Assembly: GCA_943787205.1 (NCBI GenBank)
Contig: CALSLN010000011.1
Span: forward strand, 1-64,000
DNA: 64,000 nt
DNA from: an uncultured Rhodospirillaceae bacterium
Lineage (GTDB): Bacteria > Pseudomonadota > Alphaproteobacteria > Rhodospirillales > Rhodospirillaceae
Direction of reading: 5' to 3'
Part shown: positions 38,194 through 48,157 of the stretch, in pieces
How the letters are laid out: every line of letters begins with the position of its first letter
Numbering within the stretch: the stretch's first letter is position 1
Position numbers and translations under genes: made by a program
Notes under the pieces: model-generated
Seen by the model: the letters and a program-made list of their open reading frames with translations, nothing else
Database searches by the model: none
What the model was told of the DNA's origin: nothing

Positions 38194-38709
38194 ATGCGTA
38201 GACTTTTTCTCACAGCCTTATTTCTTGGTTTCGCACCGTTTGCCGTCAGCGCTGATTCTGTCTCGGAGTTTTGGCAAGGGGTGTGAGTCTGCATTAGACT
38301 CGAAGCCTGCTGACGGTTTTTATCGTGTGCGGTCAATTGGAGGCGCGCCGAAAACCACGGACGTCATAACCAAATTGATTCTTCAAGGTGATAAGACGGG
38401 TACGTTTACGTCTCCCTGGATGTTTCAGGGGGACCGATCTATCACGCCGGAAGTTGGGGCTTACTCTGTCTTGACCGATTCAGAAAACACACCTCGTGCG
38501 GTTTTGCAGACGACAGAACTTCTGTCGTTGCCATTCAACCGCATTACAGAGAGGGAGACCGCCGTTGATGGTCCGGCCGTGCGCCACTTGAGATCTGGCG
38601 GCCTATCCACGTTACCTTCTTTACCAACGAGCTTGAAAAGATTGGCAAGACGTTTGCTGAAGATATGCCTGTCACCGTCGAGAAATTTAAAGTGGTGTGT
38701 AACGATTAG
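38194..38709 (+). pseudogene. ASCH-domain protein 3 with signal peptide, frame broken twice
   Basis: From ATG 38194 (AAGG ribosome site) the product begins with a signal peptide, MRRLFLTALFLGFAPFAVSA, then DSVSEFWQG. A GGGG run (38278-38281) shifts the frame. The core SALDSKPADGFYRVRSIGGA and LILQGDKTGTFTSPWMF with ENTPRAVLQTTE follows in another frame. Near 38583-38585 one base is missing, after which EIWRPIHVTFFTNELEKIG and VEKFKVVCND run to TAG 38709. The two shifts cancel, so the total length is a multiple of three (172 codons). An exported ASCH domain is unusual. The two breaks may be errors or decay. Confidence 0.7.
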
Positions 38710-38775
38710 GCAGCCTAAGCACTAGGAAACCAAAACGGCATCGCAGACTTTCGAGTCTTTTTGGATCTCTTTCAT

Positions 38776-39405
38776 CTAAAGGGCTTTGCGGAAGGTCAGG
38801 CTAATTCGTCCATCCAGGTTTGGGAGCGGGCTGCTACCAGGGTATATTTTTCGGATACCGTGAAACCGCATACGACTTTCGCCCCCCATAATCACGATGT
38901 CGCCGCTTTCCACCAAAATACTCTGTGATGGACCGGACCTTTTTTCGCCACCGATGAGGAAATCCGCCGCCGCTCCCAGGCTTATGGTCACGATTGGATG
39001 TGCAAAATCCGCCTCATCCTTGTCTTGATGCAAGCCCATCTTCGCGCCTTTGACATAGTGGTTGACCAGGCAGGCATCGGGTTCGAATCCCTCCGCCGAT
39101 GTGCCGCCTAACGTAGATTTTAGAGTATCCAAAAAGAGTTTCGGCATGTCGGGCCAGGGCTTGCCGGATCGAGGATCATTTTCGGTGTAACGATAACCTT
39201 TGCTGTCACTCCACCAGCCGACGGCTCCACAGTTCGTGATTTCTGCCGAGTAGATCCCCCCGGATTTCGTCGTTGGATGTCTGAATTCTGCGCTTTTTGA
39301 AACTAATTGAGTGGCGTTGGCCAGGTCGCGCTGGAGGGTGCTATCCAGGCGGTTCTTGAGGTGAAAGATGCCGATTGGCAGTGCTGTTGGGAATAGATCG
39401 TCCAT
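38776..39405 (-). CDS. alkB: AlkB-type 2OG-Fe(II) DNA/RNA dealkylase
   Basis: A 209-residue alpha-ketoglutarate-dependent dioxygenase that removes 1-methyladenine and 3-methylcytosine lesions. The facial-triad start is GLHQDKDEADF (HxD), the distal region VIMGGESRMRFHGIRKIYPG supplies the second histidine, and DGRISLTFRKA carries the 2OG-binding arginine. CLVNHYVKGAKMG is the usual N-Y-Y-x-x-x-x-x-hydrophobic-G equivalent. It is divergent from dnaK, whose promoter lies in the 214-bp gap. Confidence 0.93.
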   Translation of the reverse strand: MDDLFPTALPIGIFHLKNRLDSTLQRDLANATQLVSKSAEFRHPTTKSGGIYSAEITNCGAVGWWSDSKGYRYTENDPRSGKPWPDMPKLFLDTLKSTLGGTSAEGFEPDACLVNHYVKGAKMGLHQDKDEADFAHPIVTISLGAAADFLIGGEKRSGPSQSILVESGDIVIMGGESRMRFHGIRKIYPGSSPLPNLDGRISLTFRKAL

Positions 39406-39455
39406 TGGTCCCTTTAAACGCGCTCAAACTCTTGAAAAAAGAGTCTTTTCTCCTG

Positions 39456-39484
39456 TTGCGGGGCTTTCCACCACCCCCTATATA
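39456..39484 (+). promoter_or_regulatory. Possible sigma-32-type promoter of dnaK
   Basis: TTGCGGGG at 39456-39463 and CCCCCTATATA at 39474-39484 are spaced about 13 bp from the end of TTGCGG to CCCCTA. This resembles the heat-shock pattern CTTGAAA-N13/14-CCCCATNT, with a degenerate -35. A better -35 match (CTTGAAA, 39431-39437) is too far away to pair with this -10. Confidence 0.35.
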
Positions 39485-39613
39485 CCCCTCGACCCTAGCG
39501 GACGAACCGGAACTCTTAAAACGGGCTGGTTTGGATGCTTTGACAGACCTTTGGGGGATACCCCACAGCGCCGAAATCGGGCTCGGGATGTCCGCCTTAA
39601 CAAGAAGGAATAA

Positions 39614-41534
<1,921 letters not shown>

Positions 41535-41597
41535 CGCGTTTATTGCTTTATCAGTTCGTATTCATTCAATGATGTGTTCACCCGCATTGACGCATAC

Positions 41598-41622
41598 CAT
41601 CCAGCCCCGTTTTGGCTGGATG
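41598..41622 (+). terminator. Hairpin in the dnaK-dnaJ intergenic region
   Basis: CATCCAGCC and GGCTGGATG form a perfect 9-bp stem with loop CCGTTTT. ACGC/GCGT bases outside extend the symmetry. It lies about 65 bp after dnaK and 32 bp before dnaJ. No T-run follows, so it may be a processing or partial-attenuation element that sets the dnaK:dnaJ ratio rather than a full terminator. Confidence 0.55.
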
Positions 41623-41654
41623 GCGTTGCGTGCCAGTAAGCAGGAATTCTAAGG

Positions 41655-42794
41655 ATGTCGAAGCGCGATTATTATGACGTGCTTGGTTCTTCTAAAAGTG
41701 CGTCTGGTGATGAGCTAAAAAAAGCCTATCGCAAGCTGGCGATGAAGTTTCACCCTGACCGCAATCCGGGTGACAAAAAAGCTGAACAAAACTTCAAAGA
41801 ACTGAACGAAGCCTACGAAGTGCTCAAAGATGAGCAAAAGCGTGCGGCTTATGATCAATATGGACATGCTGCCTTTGAACAAGGCGGCGGCCCTCGCGGT
41901 GGTGCCGGCGCTGGTGGATTCGGCGGCGGCTTTGCAGACATCTTTGATGAGATGTTTGGCGATATCATGGGTGGGCGCCGCGGTGGTCAAGGCCGCGGCC
42001 AGTCCCGTGGGCAAGATCTCCGTTACAATATGGAGGTCAGCCTTGAGGATGCCTATAACGGCAAGAAAGCCACCATTACTGTTCCGTCATCCAGCTCTTG
42101 CGAAGCTTGTGATGGCACTGGCGGTAAAGATGGAGCTGCTCCAGACACATGTTCATCTTGTGGTGGCGCTGGAAAGGTACGAACCCAACAGGGCTTCTTT
42201 ACCGTAGAGCGCACTTGCCCAACATGCGGTGGTGCAGGTCGTGTCATCAAAAATCCATGCGGTGAATGCCGTGGGGCCGGTCGAACACGCAAAGACAAAA
42301 CCCTTGAAGTCACGATCCCACCAGGTGTTGAAGACGGTACGCGTATCCGTTTAGCGGGTGAGGGCGAAGCGGGCCTGAACGGTGCCCCATCGGGTGATCT
42401 CTATATCTTCCTTGGCCTCAAGGCACATCGATTATTCCAGCGTGACGGCGCAAATTTGTATATGCGCGTCCCAATATCAATGACGATTGCAGCTCTCGGC
42501 GGTGATGTCGAAGTGCCGACAATTGAAGGCGGAAAGGTTCGTGTTTCGATTCCGCAAGGGTGTCAGAACGGGCATCAATTCCGCTTACGCGGAAAGGGAA
42601 TGAACGTTCTCCGATCGACTGCTCGTGGAGACATGTTCTTAGAGGCTGCTGTTGAAGTTCCGGTTAATCTGACGTCGAAGCAAAAAGAACTTTTGCGCGA
42701 TTTTGAAAAAGACAGTGATCAGAAAACGTATAGCCCAGAGGCACAGGGTTTCTTTGATAAGATCAAAGACTTCTTTGAAGACCTGGCAGACTAA
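41655..42794 (+). CDS. dnaJ: Chaperone protein DnaJ (HSP40)
   Basis: A 379-residue type I J-protein. The J domain has the HPD motif ([11 protein letters not shown]), followed by a Gly/Phe-rich segment ([20 protein letters not shown]). Four zinc-binding repeats ([32 protein letters not shown]) and the C-terminal substrate-binding domain follow. ATG 41655 follows an AAGGA ribosome site. Its stop abuts the convergent 2OG oxygenase gene. Confidence 0.97.
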   Translation: MSKRDYYDVLGSSKSASGDELKKAYRKLAMKFHPDRNPGDKKAEQNFKELNEAYEVLKDEQKRAAYDQYGHAAFEQGGGPRGGAGAGGFGGGFADIFDEMFGDIMGGRRGGQGRGQSRGQDLRYNMEVSLEDAYNGKKATITVPSSSSCEACDGTGGKDGAAPDTCSSCGGAGKVRTQQGFFTVERTCPTCGGAGRVIKNPCGECRGAGRTRKDKTLEVTIPPGVEDGTRIRLAGEGEAGLNGAPSGDLYIFLGLKAHRLFQRDGANLYMRVPISMTIAALGGDVEVPTIEGGKVRVSIPQGCQNGHQFRLRGKGMNVLRSTARGDMFLEAAVEVPVNLTSKQKELLRDFEKDSDQKTYSPEAQGFFDKIKDFFEDLAD

Positions 42795-43460
42795 CTAGAG
42801 TTTTCCAGTTAAGCGCTGTGACCACGTTAACTTACGGGGTGCGCTTTCTTCTCCGTCCAGATACGTCCAAAAAAATGACATTGTATACTTTACATCGCTT
42901 GTCGGGCTGATGCCTTGGTGTAAATGCGTCCAATAGGGTGGAAACACGACAATCTTACCCGCTTCAGGCCTGACTTTAAGACCTTGATGGGCAAATTCTG
43001 TTTCACCGCCATCTTTAATATCAGACAGGTACAGTAGGCAGGCGATCACACGCTCCGCTGAATCCATGCCAGCGTTGTCTGCATGCCACTTGAATCCCTG
43101 GCCCGGATCGACCCGTTCGATACGAGGGTAACGGCACCCAACGCGACCAGATTCTAGATGCTCAGTTAAGGCAGGGAACTGCGACGCATATTCTGCGACA
43201 GCTTTAGCAATAGCGCTGTGTGTTTGAACAACCACATCTTTCCAGTCGTCCATTGCATCATTGAGAAATAAAATCGTACCGCTTCGGCTTGGGTGTTCAG
43301 TTTTATGTGTTCGTCCTACTGTCGATGGATGCCGCCGGTCATCGGCCTCGAATCGATCAATGATCATCTGACAGTATTCAGGCCCAAGCCTATTTGGGTA
43401 TGCCTCGACAAAGGAGGGTATTTTTTTGCCACGATTCCCACCGTATTTCACTTGCGTCAT
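42795..43460 (-). CDS. 2OG-Fe(II) oxygenase (prolyl 4-hydroxylase-like)
   Basis: A 221-residue double-stranded beta-helix oxygenase. FKWHADNAGMDS supplies HxD, CLLYLSDIKDGGETEFAHQG and KIVVFPPYWTHLHQGISP supply the distal histidine, and the VKYTMSFFWTYL lysine is the probable 2OG ligand. It resembles the P4Hc domain group. It is divergent from the glycosyltransferase gene 41 bp away, and hydroxylases of this type often sit next to TPR/OGT proteins. The target protein is unknown. Confidence 0.85.
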   Translation of the reverse strand: MTQVKYGGNRGKKIPSFVEAYPNRLGPEYCQMIIDRFEADDRRHPSTVGRTHKTEHPSRSGTILFLNDAMDDWKDVVVQTHSAIAKAVAEYASQFPALTEHLESGRVGCRYPRIERVDPGQGFKWHADNAGMDSAERVIACLLYLSDIKDGGETEFAHQGLKVRPEAGKIVVFPPYWTHLHQGISPTSDVKYTMSFFWTYLDGEESAPRKLTWSQRLTGKL

Positions 43461-43501
43461 CTACCCTAGACTGTAACGGATTTCTCTGGTTTTAGTGAAG
43501 A

Positions 43502-45097
43502 ATGCTAGAAAAATTACACCACTGGTTGCGCCGAATAACCGACAAAGTTCCCAAGGCGAGAGCCTCTGCCGACACGTTTCTACTTGACCAAGTCAACAAT
43601 CTCATCGAGCTCATTCCGTCTTCGATAGAAGAGGGCACACACGCACAAGAGTTACTCGCGCAGACTTTATATGAAACGGGATTGGCGAACCTCAGTAGTG
43701 GTTTTCCAGCCAGTGCTGCGCGGGCTTTGTCATCCGCCCAAAGTCTTGGTTTTGATGCGCCGGCCTTTGATTACAATTTAGCGCTGGCGTACAGCAGAAG
43801 TGGCCAAGCCGTGCAAGCCCACACCAGTTTCGAGCGGGCGCTATCGAAGCCGTTCATTGATAGTGTGGGAGACGGGTACCACTTACGGAATGCTTATGCC
43901 CTTGAGGACATGGATCTTGAGGCCTTACAGCGGATTGCCGGCCGATGGGCTGATCGACACATAAATCAAATCCAACCGCGCCAGCATCATGATCGGCAAC
44001 CTGCCGAAGGAAACTTGCGGGTTGGTTTGATGTCAGCGCGGTTCAGTCGTCATGCTGTCGGCTTTTTGACACTCGCGGGGTTGGAAAATGTTAACAGAGA
44101 AAAGATTGAATTTATCCTCTATGCAAATCGTTCGCCGGAGGATGATTACACGGCCCGTTTTAGAGCCCTCGCGTCAACGTGGAATGACATTACCGATTTG
44201 GACGACGACGATGCTGCACAGCTCATTCATTCGCACCAGTTGGACATCCTTATAGATATGGCCGGTCATTCTGCGGGGGGACGTATGGGTGTTATTGCGC
44301 GGAAGCCGGCACCCGTCCAGGCGAAATGGGCGGGCGGACAACACGGAACAACTGGGATTTTGGCACTGGACTATTTTGTAACCGACGGTGTCGAGACCCC
44401 TGAAGGTCATGATCCGTACTTCTTTGAAACACCAATGAGGCTACCCAACGCCTACGCCTGTTATTCGCCACCGCCAGATGCTCCGCCCGTGCAATCACTC
44501 CCAGCGCTCTCAAATGGCCAGGTCACGTTCGGTTGTTTCAATAACATTGCAAAGCTGAGTGATGGAACGATTAAGGCATGGGCCGATATCTTAATCGCCG
44601 TGCCAGACAGCAGGCTTATTCTAAAACACCTAGCCTTAGCTGAGAAAGAAACATGCGACCGGATTGCGGAGCAATTCTTGGCACGGGGCATTTTACCGGG
44701 CCGTGTAGAGATGCGACCACCAACAGATCAAGTTTCCCATCTAGAGTCCTACGGTGACATTGATATTGCGCTCGACCCATTTCCTTGGAGCGGCTGTGTC
44801 ACCACGTGTGAAAGCTTATGGATGGGTGTGCCCGTTTTAACGTTACCAGGGCTTGCCTTTTGCCATCGCCATTCCGCGAGTTTTCTTTCTGCAGCTGGGC
44901 TTAGTGACTGGGTCTGTACAGATCTCGAAGAGTACATTCGAAAGGCTATCGATTACGCGGGCGACTTTCGCCGTCTAGAAGCGGTACGACGAACCTTAAG
45001 AGATGATGTTGCTGGCTCCCCTCTCTGTAACGCTCAGATGTTCGCAAGAGATTTCGAAGCGATGCTCTACAAGATGGCCGATACCAAAAAAACCTAA
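43502..45097 (+). CDS. TPR - SPINDLY/OGT-type O-linked glycosyltransferase (GT41)
   Basis: A 531-residue protein. The N-terminal 150 residues contain about three TPR-like repeats (ARALSSAQSLGFDAPAFDYN, LALAYSRSGQAVQAHTSFER). The catalytic half has LRVGLMSARFSRHAVGFLT, DILIDMAGHSAGGRMGVIAR, KPAPVQAKWAGGQHGTTGI (family pattern PAPVQ---GYPGTTG), FGCFNNIAKLS and the donor-site segment IDIALDPFPWSGCVTTCESL, GVPVLTLPG. This fits GT41 transferases that glycosylate serine or threonine. It is flanked by a 2OG oxygenase and a methyltransferase. No signal or membrane segment is visible. Confidence 0.88.
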   Translation: MLEKLHHWLRRITDKVPKARASADTFLLDQVNNLIELIPSSIEEGTHAQELLAQTLYETGLANLSSGFPASAARALSSAQSLGFDAPAFDYNLALAYSRSGQAVQAHTSFERALSKPFIDSVGDGYHLRNAYALEDMDLEALQRIAGRWADRHINQIQPRQHHDRQPAEGNLRVGLMSARFSRHAVGFLTLAGLENVNREKIEFILYANRSPEDDYTARFRALASTWNDITDLDDDDAAQLIHSHQLDILIDMAGHSAGGRMGVIARKPAPVQAKWAGGQHGTTGILALDYFVTDGVETPEGHDPYFFETPMRLPNAYACYSPPPDAPPVQSLPALSNGQVTFGCFNNIAKLSDGTIKAWADILIAVPDSRLILKHLALAEKETCDRIAEQFLARGILPGRVEMRPPTDQVSHLESYGDIDIALDPFPWSGCVTTCESLWMGVPVLTLPGLAFCHRHSASFLSAAGLSDWVCTDLEEYIRKAIDYAGDFRRLEAVRRTLRDDVAGSPLCNAQMFARDFEAMLYKMADTKKT

Positions 45098-45109
45098 AAA
45101 GTTTTTAGG
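45093..45109. terminator. Palindrome overlapping two convergent stop codons
   Basis: CCTAAAAAGTTTTTAGG is a perfect 17-bp palindrome around a central G. It contains the stop codons of both the GT41 gene (plus, TAA 45095-45097) and the methyltransferase gene (minus, TAA 45107-45105). Each strand reads through A- and T-runs, so it may act as a compact bidirectional terminator. Confidence 0.4.
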
Positions 45110-45806
45110 GCTGATTATTTGCGACCCAGCGCATCAGCAGAGCAGGATGGACGAGGGCAAGTGCGGCTAAGTTTGTGACGGATATGGGCTCTATATCAGT
45201 GTGTTGTGCAAGGGCTGTGTCATTAAGAAACAGGATTACGTTCTGTCTCAGCCACCAAAAGACGTCATCGTTGCCCCAGATCGTTGGCCGAATTGAATCA
45301 ATGGCGCTGTATCCACGATCCTTAAATTTGAGAGCCCAATAACTCTGCCATTGTTCATTAACGTGTCCACGCCCGCCCTGAAAGGGAACAGCGGCGGAGA
45401 ACAGCACGACGTCGCCATGCCGGGTGAGGTTATCAATAAATGTGTCCGCAGCGCTTTCAGGTAGGTGCTCTGCAACTTCGAGACTAGTGACGAGATCGTA
45501 TCTACGCCCAAGATCTAAGGGCTTATCCAACTCTTGAGCCATGAACTGTGATTTGGGTATCGATAGTGCATCACCATCAATCCAAGGTCCGTCAACGCCT
45601 TGTATTTCATCTGCTCCAAGTTCCTTGCACACCCGAAGCCATGCGCCGTGCCCGCATCCAACATCTAATACAGTTGATGGATTGAAGGTTTGAAAGAGTG
45701 GGCCGAGAATGATGCGCGCTGATGTTATTCGTGCCTCAGCGTTGGCATCAAGCATGGCGTTATAGCCAGCTTGCGTTGACGTTGGTGAGGCTTTGTTTTG
45801 GTCCAT
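45105..45806 (-). CDS. Class I SAM-dependent methyltransferase
   Basis: A 233-residue methyltransferase. Motif I is VLDVGCGHGAWLRVCKELG, the acidic loop is IQGVDGPWIDGD, and YDLVTSLEVAEHLPESAADT follows with FSAAVPFQGGRGHVNEQW. It resembles the Methyltransf_23-type enzymes common in glycosylation and surface-polysaccharide clusters. It converges on the GT41 gene with 7 bp between stop codons. The substrate is unknown. Confidence 0.83.
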   Translation of the reverse strand: MDQNKASPTSTQAGYNAMLDANAEARITSARIILGPLFQTFNPSTVLDVGCGHGAWLRVCKELGADEIQGVDGPWIDGDALSIPKSQFMAQELDKPLDLGRRYDLVTSLEVAEHLPESAADTFIDNLTRHGDVVLFSAAVPFQGGRGHVNEQWQSYWALKFKDRGYSAIDSIRPTIWGNDDVFWWLRQNVILFLNDTALAQHTDIEPISVTNLAALALVHPALLMRWVANNQP

Positions 45807-45901
45807 CGGTTTAGTATAGAGACCTGACGTGCAGATAAAACCTTTTAGACTTGTGCTATAGTGTCCTCATTGTTTTCGTCACATCCGGAGTGTTTTTATA
45901 C

Positions 45902-46705
45902 ATGACTATCGCCATAGGAATTGTTGGTTGTGCCGGACGCATGGGGCGCATGCTTCTGAAGGAAGTGTTAGCCACAGATGGATGTGTGCTGTCCGGTGGC
46001 ACCGAGCCACCGGGTCAGGCCGTGGGCAAAGATCTGGGGCTTCTGGTCGGTGGCGATGCATTAGGTGTTGCTGTGACGGAAGACCCAGTTGCGTTATTCT
46101 CGGCTTCTGATGCGGTCATTGATTTCACGATTCCTGCAGCCACACGGATACACGCCGCGGCTGCGGAGCAAACTGGCACGGCCTATGTTGTGGGAACAAC
46201 AGGCCTATCAGACGAGGATCAGGCTGGCGTTAATGCCGCCGCTAAAAATGCTGCCGTCGTGCAGGCGGCCAATTTCTCTATTGGGGTGAATCTTCTGTTT
46301 GCGCTCACCAAGCAAGTGGCAGCGACACTTGATGCGGACTACGACGTCGATATTCTTGAGATGCATCATAGGCACAAAGTTGATGCGCCATCCGGCACCG
46401 CGCTTGAATTAGGTAAGGCTGCCGCGTCTGGACGGAATGTTTCGCTAGAAGATGTTGCGCGCTATGCCAGGGAAGGTCAGATAGGCGCGCGGCCATCGGG
46501 TGAAATTGGTTTTGCGACTCTTCGGGGTGGCGGTGTCATTGGCGATCATACTGTTCTATTCGCCAATGAAGTTGAGCGGTTGGAGCTTACGCATAAGGCT
46601 GGCTCGCGGGAAATTTACGCCGGTGGCGCTGTTCGTTCGGCGCTTTGGCTGCAAGACCAAAAATCAGGGTTGTATGGCATGGCTGATGTTCTTGGCCTCA
46701 ACTGA
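45902..46705 (+). CDS. dapB: 4-hydroxy-tetrahydrodipicolinate reductase
   Basis: A 267-residue enzyme of lysine and meso-diaminopimelate synthesis. The Rossmann motif is IGIVGCAGRMGRML, VVGTTGLSDEDQ is the second conserved region, and the active-site motif EMHHRHKVDAPSGTAL is intact, as are VGFATLRGG-type and LTHKAGSREIYAGGAV segments. ATG 45902 is chosen because the family begins MxIAIGIVG. nth starts 10 bp downstream. Together with the dapC-like gene it covers two steps of the pathway. Confidence 0.96.
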   Translation: MTIAIGIVGCAGRMGRMLLKEVLATDGCVLSGGTEPPGQAVGKDLGLLVGGDALGVAVTEDPVALFSASDAVIDFTIPAATRIHAAAAEQTGTAYVVGTTGLSDEDQAGVNAAAKNAAVVQAANFSIGVNLLFALTKQVAATLDADYDVDILEMHHRHKVDAPSGTALELGKAAASGRNVSLEDVARYAREGQIGARPSGEIGFATLRGGGVIGDHTVLFANEVERLELTHKAGSREIYAGGAVRSALWLQDQKSGLYGMADVLGLN

Positions 46706-46715
46706 GGCTTGATAC

Positions 46716-47411
46716 ATGCGCGTTAAAGACATCCCGGAATTTTATGCCCGTCTCCAGGCGCTTGATCCAGAGCCGAAGGGCGAGCTGCATTATGTGAACG
46801 ATTACACGCTCCTTGTTGCTGTTGTGCTGTCTGCCCAAGCTACGGACGTTGGTGTCAACAAAGCAACGGGTCCATTATTCGAAACCGTCGACACACCTGA
46901 AAAGATGGTTGCGCTCGGTGAAGCGAAGTTGAAAGATTTCATCAAGACGATCGGTCTTTTTAATTCCAAGGCCAAAAATGTCATCGGGCTATCGGAAATG
47001 CTCGTTGCGGATCACGGTAGTAAAGTTCCGGAAGATCGAGAAACGTTGGAGACCCTACCGGGCGTCGGCCGCAAGACCGCTAACGTTGTACTCAACATTG
47101 CATTTGGCCACCCAACCATAGCTGTCGACACCCATTTATTCCGGACCGGCAACAGAACAGGTATCGCGCCTGGCAAGACGCCGTTGGAAGTTGAGAAAAA
47201 ATTAGAAAAGCGAACGCCACCTGAGTTTATGCAGCATGCGCATCATTGGCTTATTTTGCATGGCCGATATCTATGTAAGGCACGAAAGCCAGATTGCTGG
47301 CGCTGTCCTGTCGAGGACCTGTGCAAGTTTAAGCCTAAAACACTGTCGCCGGATGCACGGCCACCTAAGAAGGTTGGCAAGGCAAAACCTAGTCAGAAAA
47401 AGAAAGCCTAG
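46716..47411 (+). CDS. nth: Endonuclease III
   Basis: A 231-residue DNA glycosylase-AP lyase for oxidised pyrimidines. The HhH motif is LETLPGVGRKTANVVLNI with the catalytic lysine, the VDTHLFRTGNRTG segment carries the catalytic aspartate, and the iron-sulfur loop CKARKPDCWRCPVEDLC has the C-x6-C-x2-C-x5-C spacing. The C-terminal tail is lysine-rich. It is co-oriented with dapB and probably in the same transcript. Confidence 0.96.
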   Translation: MRVKDIPEFYARLQALDPEPKGELHYVNDYTLLVAVVLSAQATDVGVNKATGPLFETVDTPEKMVALGEAKLKDFIKTIGLFNSKAKNVIGLSEMLVADHGSKVPEDRETLETLPGVGRKTANVVLNIAFGHPTIAVDTHLFRTGNRTGIAPGKTPLEVEKKLEKRTPPEFMQHAHHWLILHGRYLCKARKPDCWRCPVEDLCKFKPKTLSPDARPPKKVGKAKPSQKKKA

Positions 47412-47447
47412 ATCATTCCCCTAAAGGACAGGGACGTCTATTCGGTT

Positions 47448-48064
47448 CTAGTTGTTCTCTGCGTCAATCACGTCGATTGACCCTTGTACGCGTCCACCAG
47501 AAGCAATCGATATATTGTTATAATGTATATCGCCCTTAACGTGGCCTGATTCGGCCACTTCAAGTGTCAGTCGGGCTCTTAAAGTTCCGTCGAAGGTGCC
47601 AGCGATATAGGCATGATCAACTTCAGCATCGCCCTTAAACAACCCACCGTCAGCAACTTCGAGGGTTGTTGCATCAGATACATTTGCTTCCACGGTGCCC
47701 TGAACCACGAGTGTTTCACAGGCAGAGATATCACCACTCACTGATATTGATTTTCCAACCACGAGCCGGTTTCCGTCGTCCTCTCCCGATGCCTCAGGGC
47801 GATCAGCGCGTGCTCCCGAGGGATTTGGAATATCAACAACCTTGCGGGGGATATCCGGTCGATAGGAAGAGCTTGGAGGATTGGACATGGGAGATCCCTT
47901 TTTAAATGGTTTTAGAGGTGGTGAGACTGGTGTCGTGGACTCTCCGAGGGAGAGAGCACCCACCTCGTCAGTGTCTTGGTCTTTGGATGAAGCGGTGTCG
48001 TCCTTCGAGCCGCTTGATTCATCTTCATTTTGATCCGATTCCGCCGACTTTTTTTGCCGAACAT
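47448..48064 (-). CDS. Bactofilin, with a probable frameshift in its N-terminal tail
   Basis: A polymer-forming cytoskeletal protein. The bactofilin core (NRLVVGKSISVSGDISACET, VQGTVEANV, VDHAYIAGTFDGTLRARLTL, SGHVKGDIHYNNISI) spans about 100 residues. The core frame alone could start at 47888 (MSNPPSSSYRPDIPR) or 47963. An upstream ATG at 48064 gives MFGKKK; one extra A in the seven-A run (T7 on the plus strand, 48049-48055) would join it to SAESDQNEDESSGSKDDTAS and on to the core, a typical bactofilin beginning. Bactofilins shape the cell wall or stalks. It is convergent with nth. Confidence 0.82.
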
Positions 48065-48157
48065 GTGTCTCTAACCCCAGTAGCCCTATTTTTATTCTTC
48101 CAAGCGGATAGACGTCTTAGCTACATCCCTTGTATCGAATGAGCCTTAAATTGAAAA

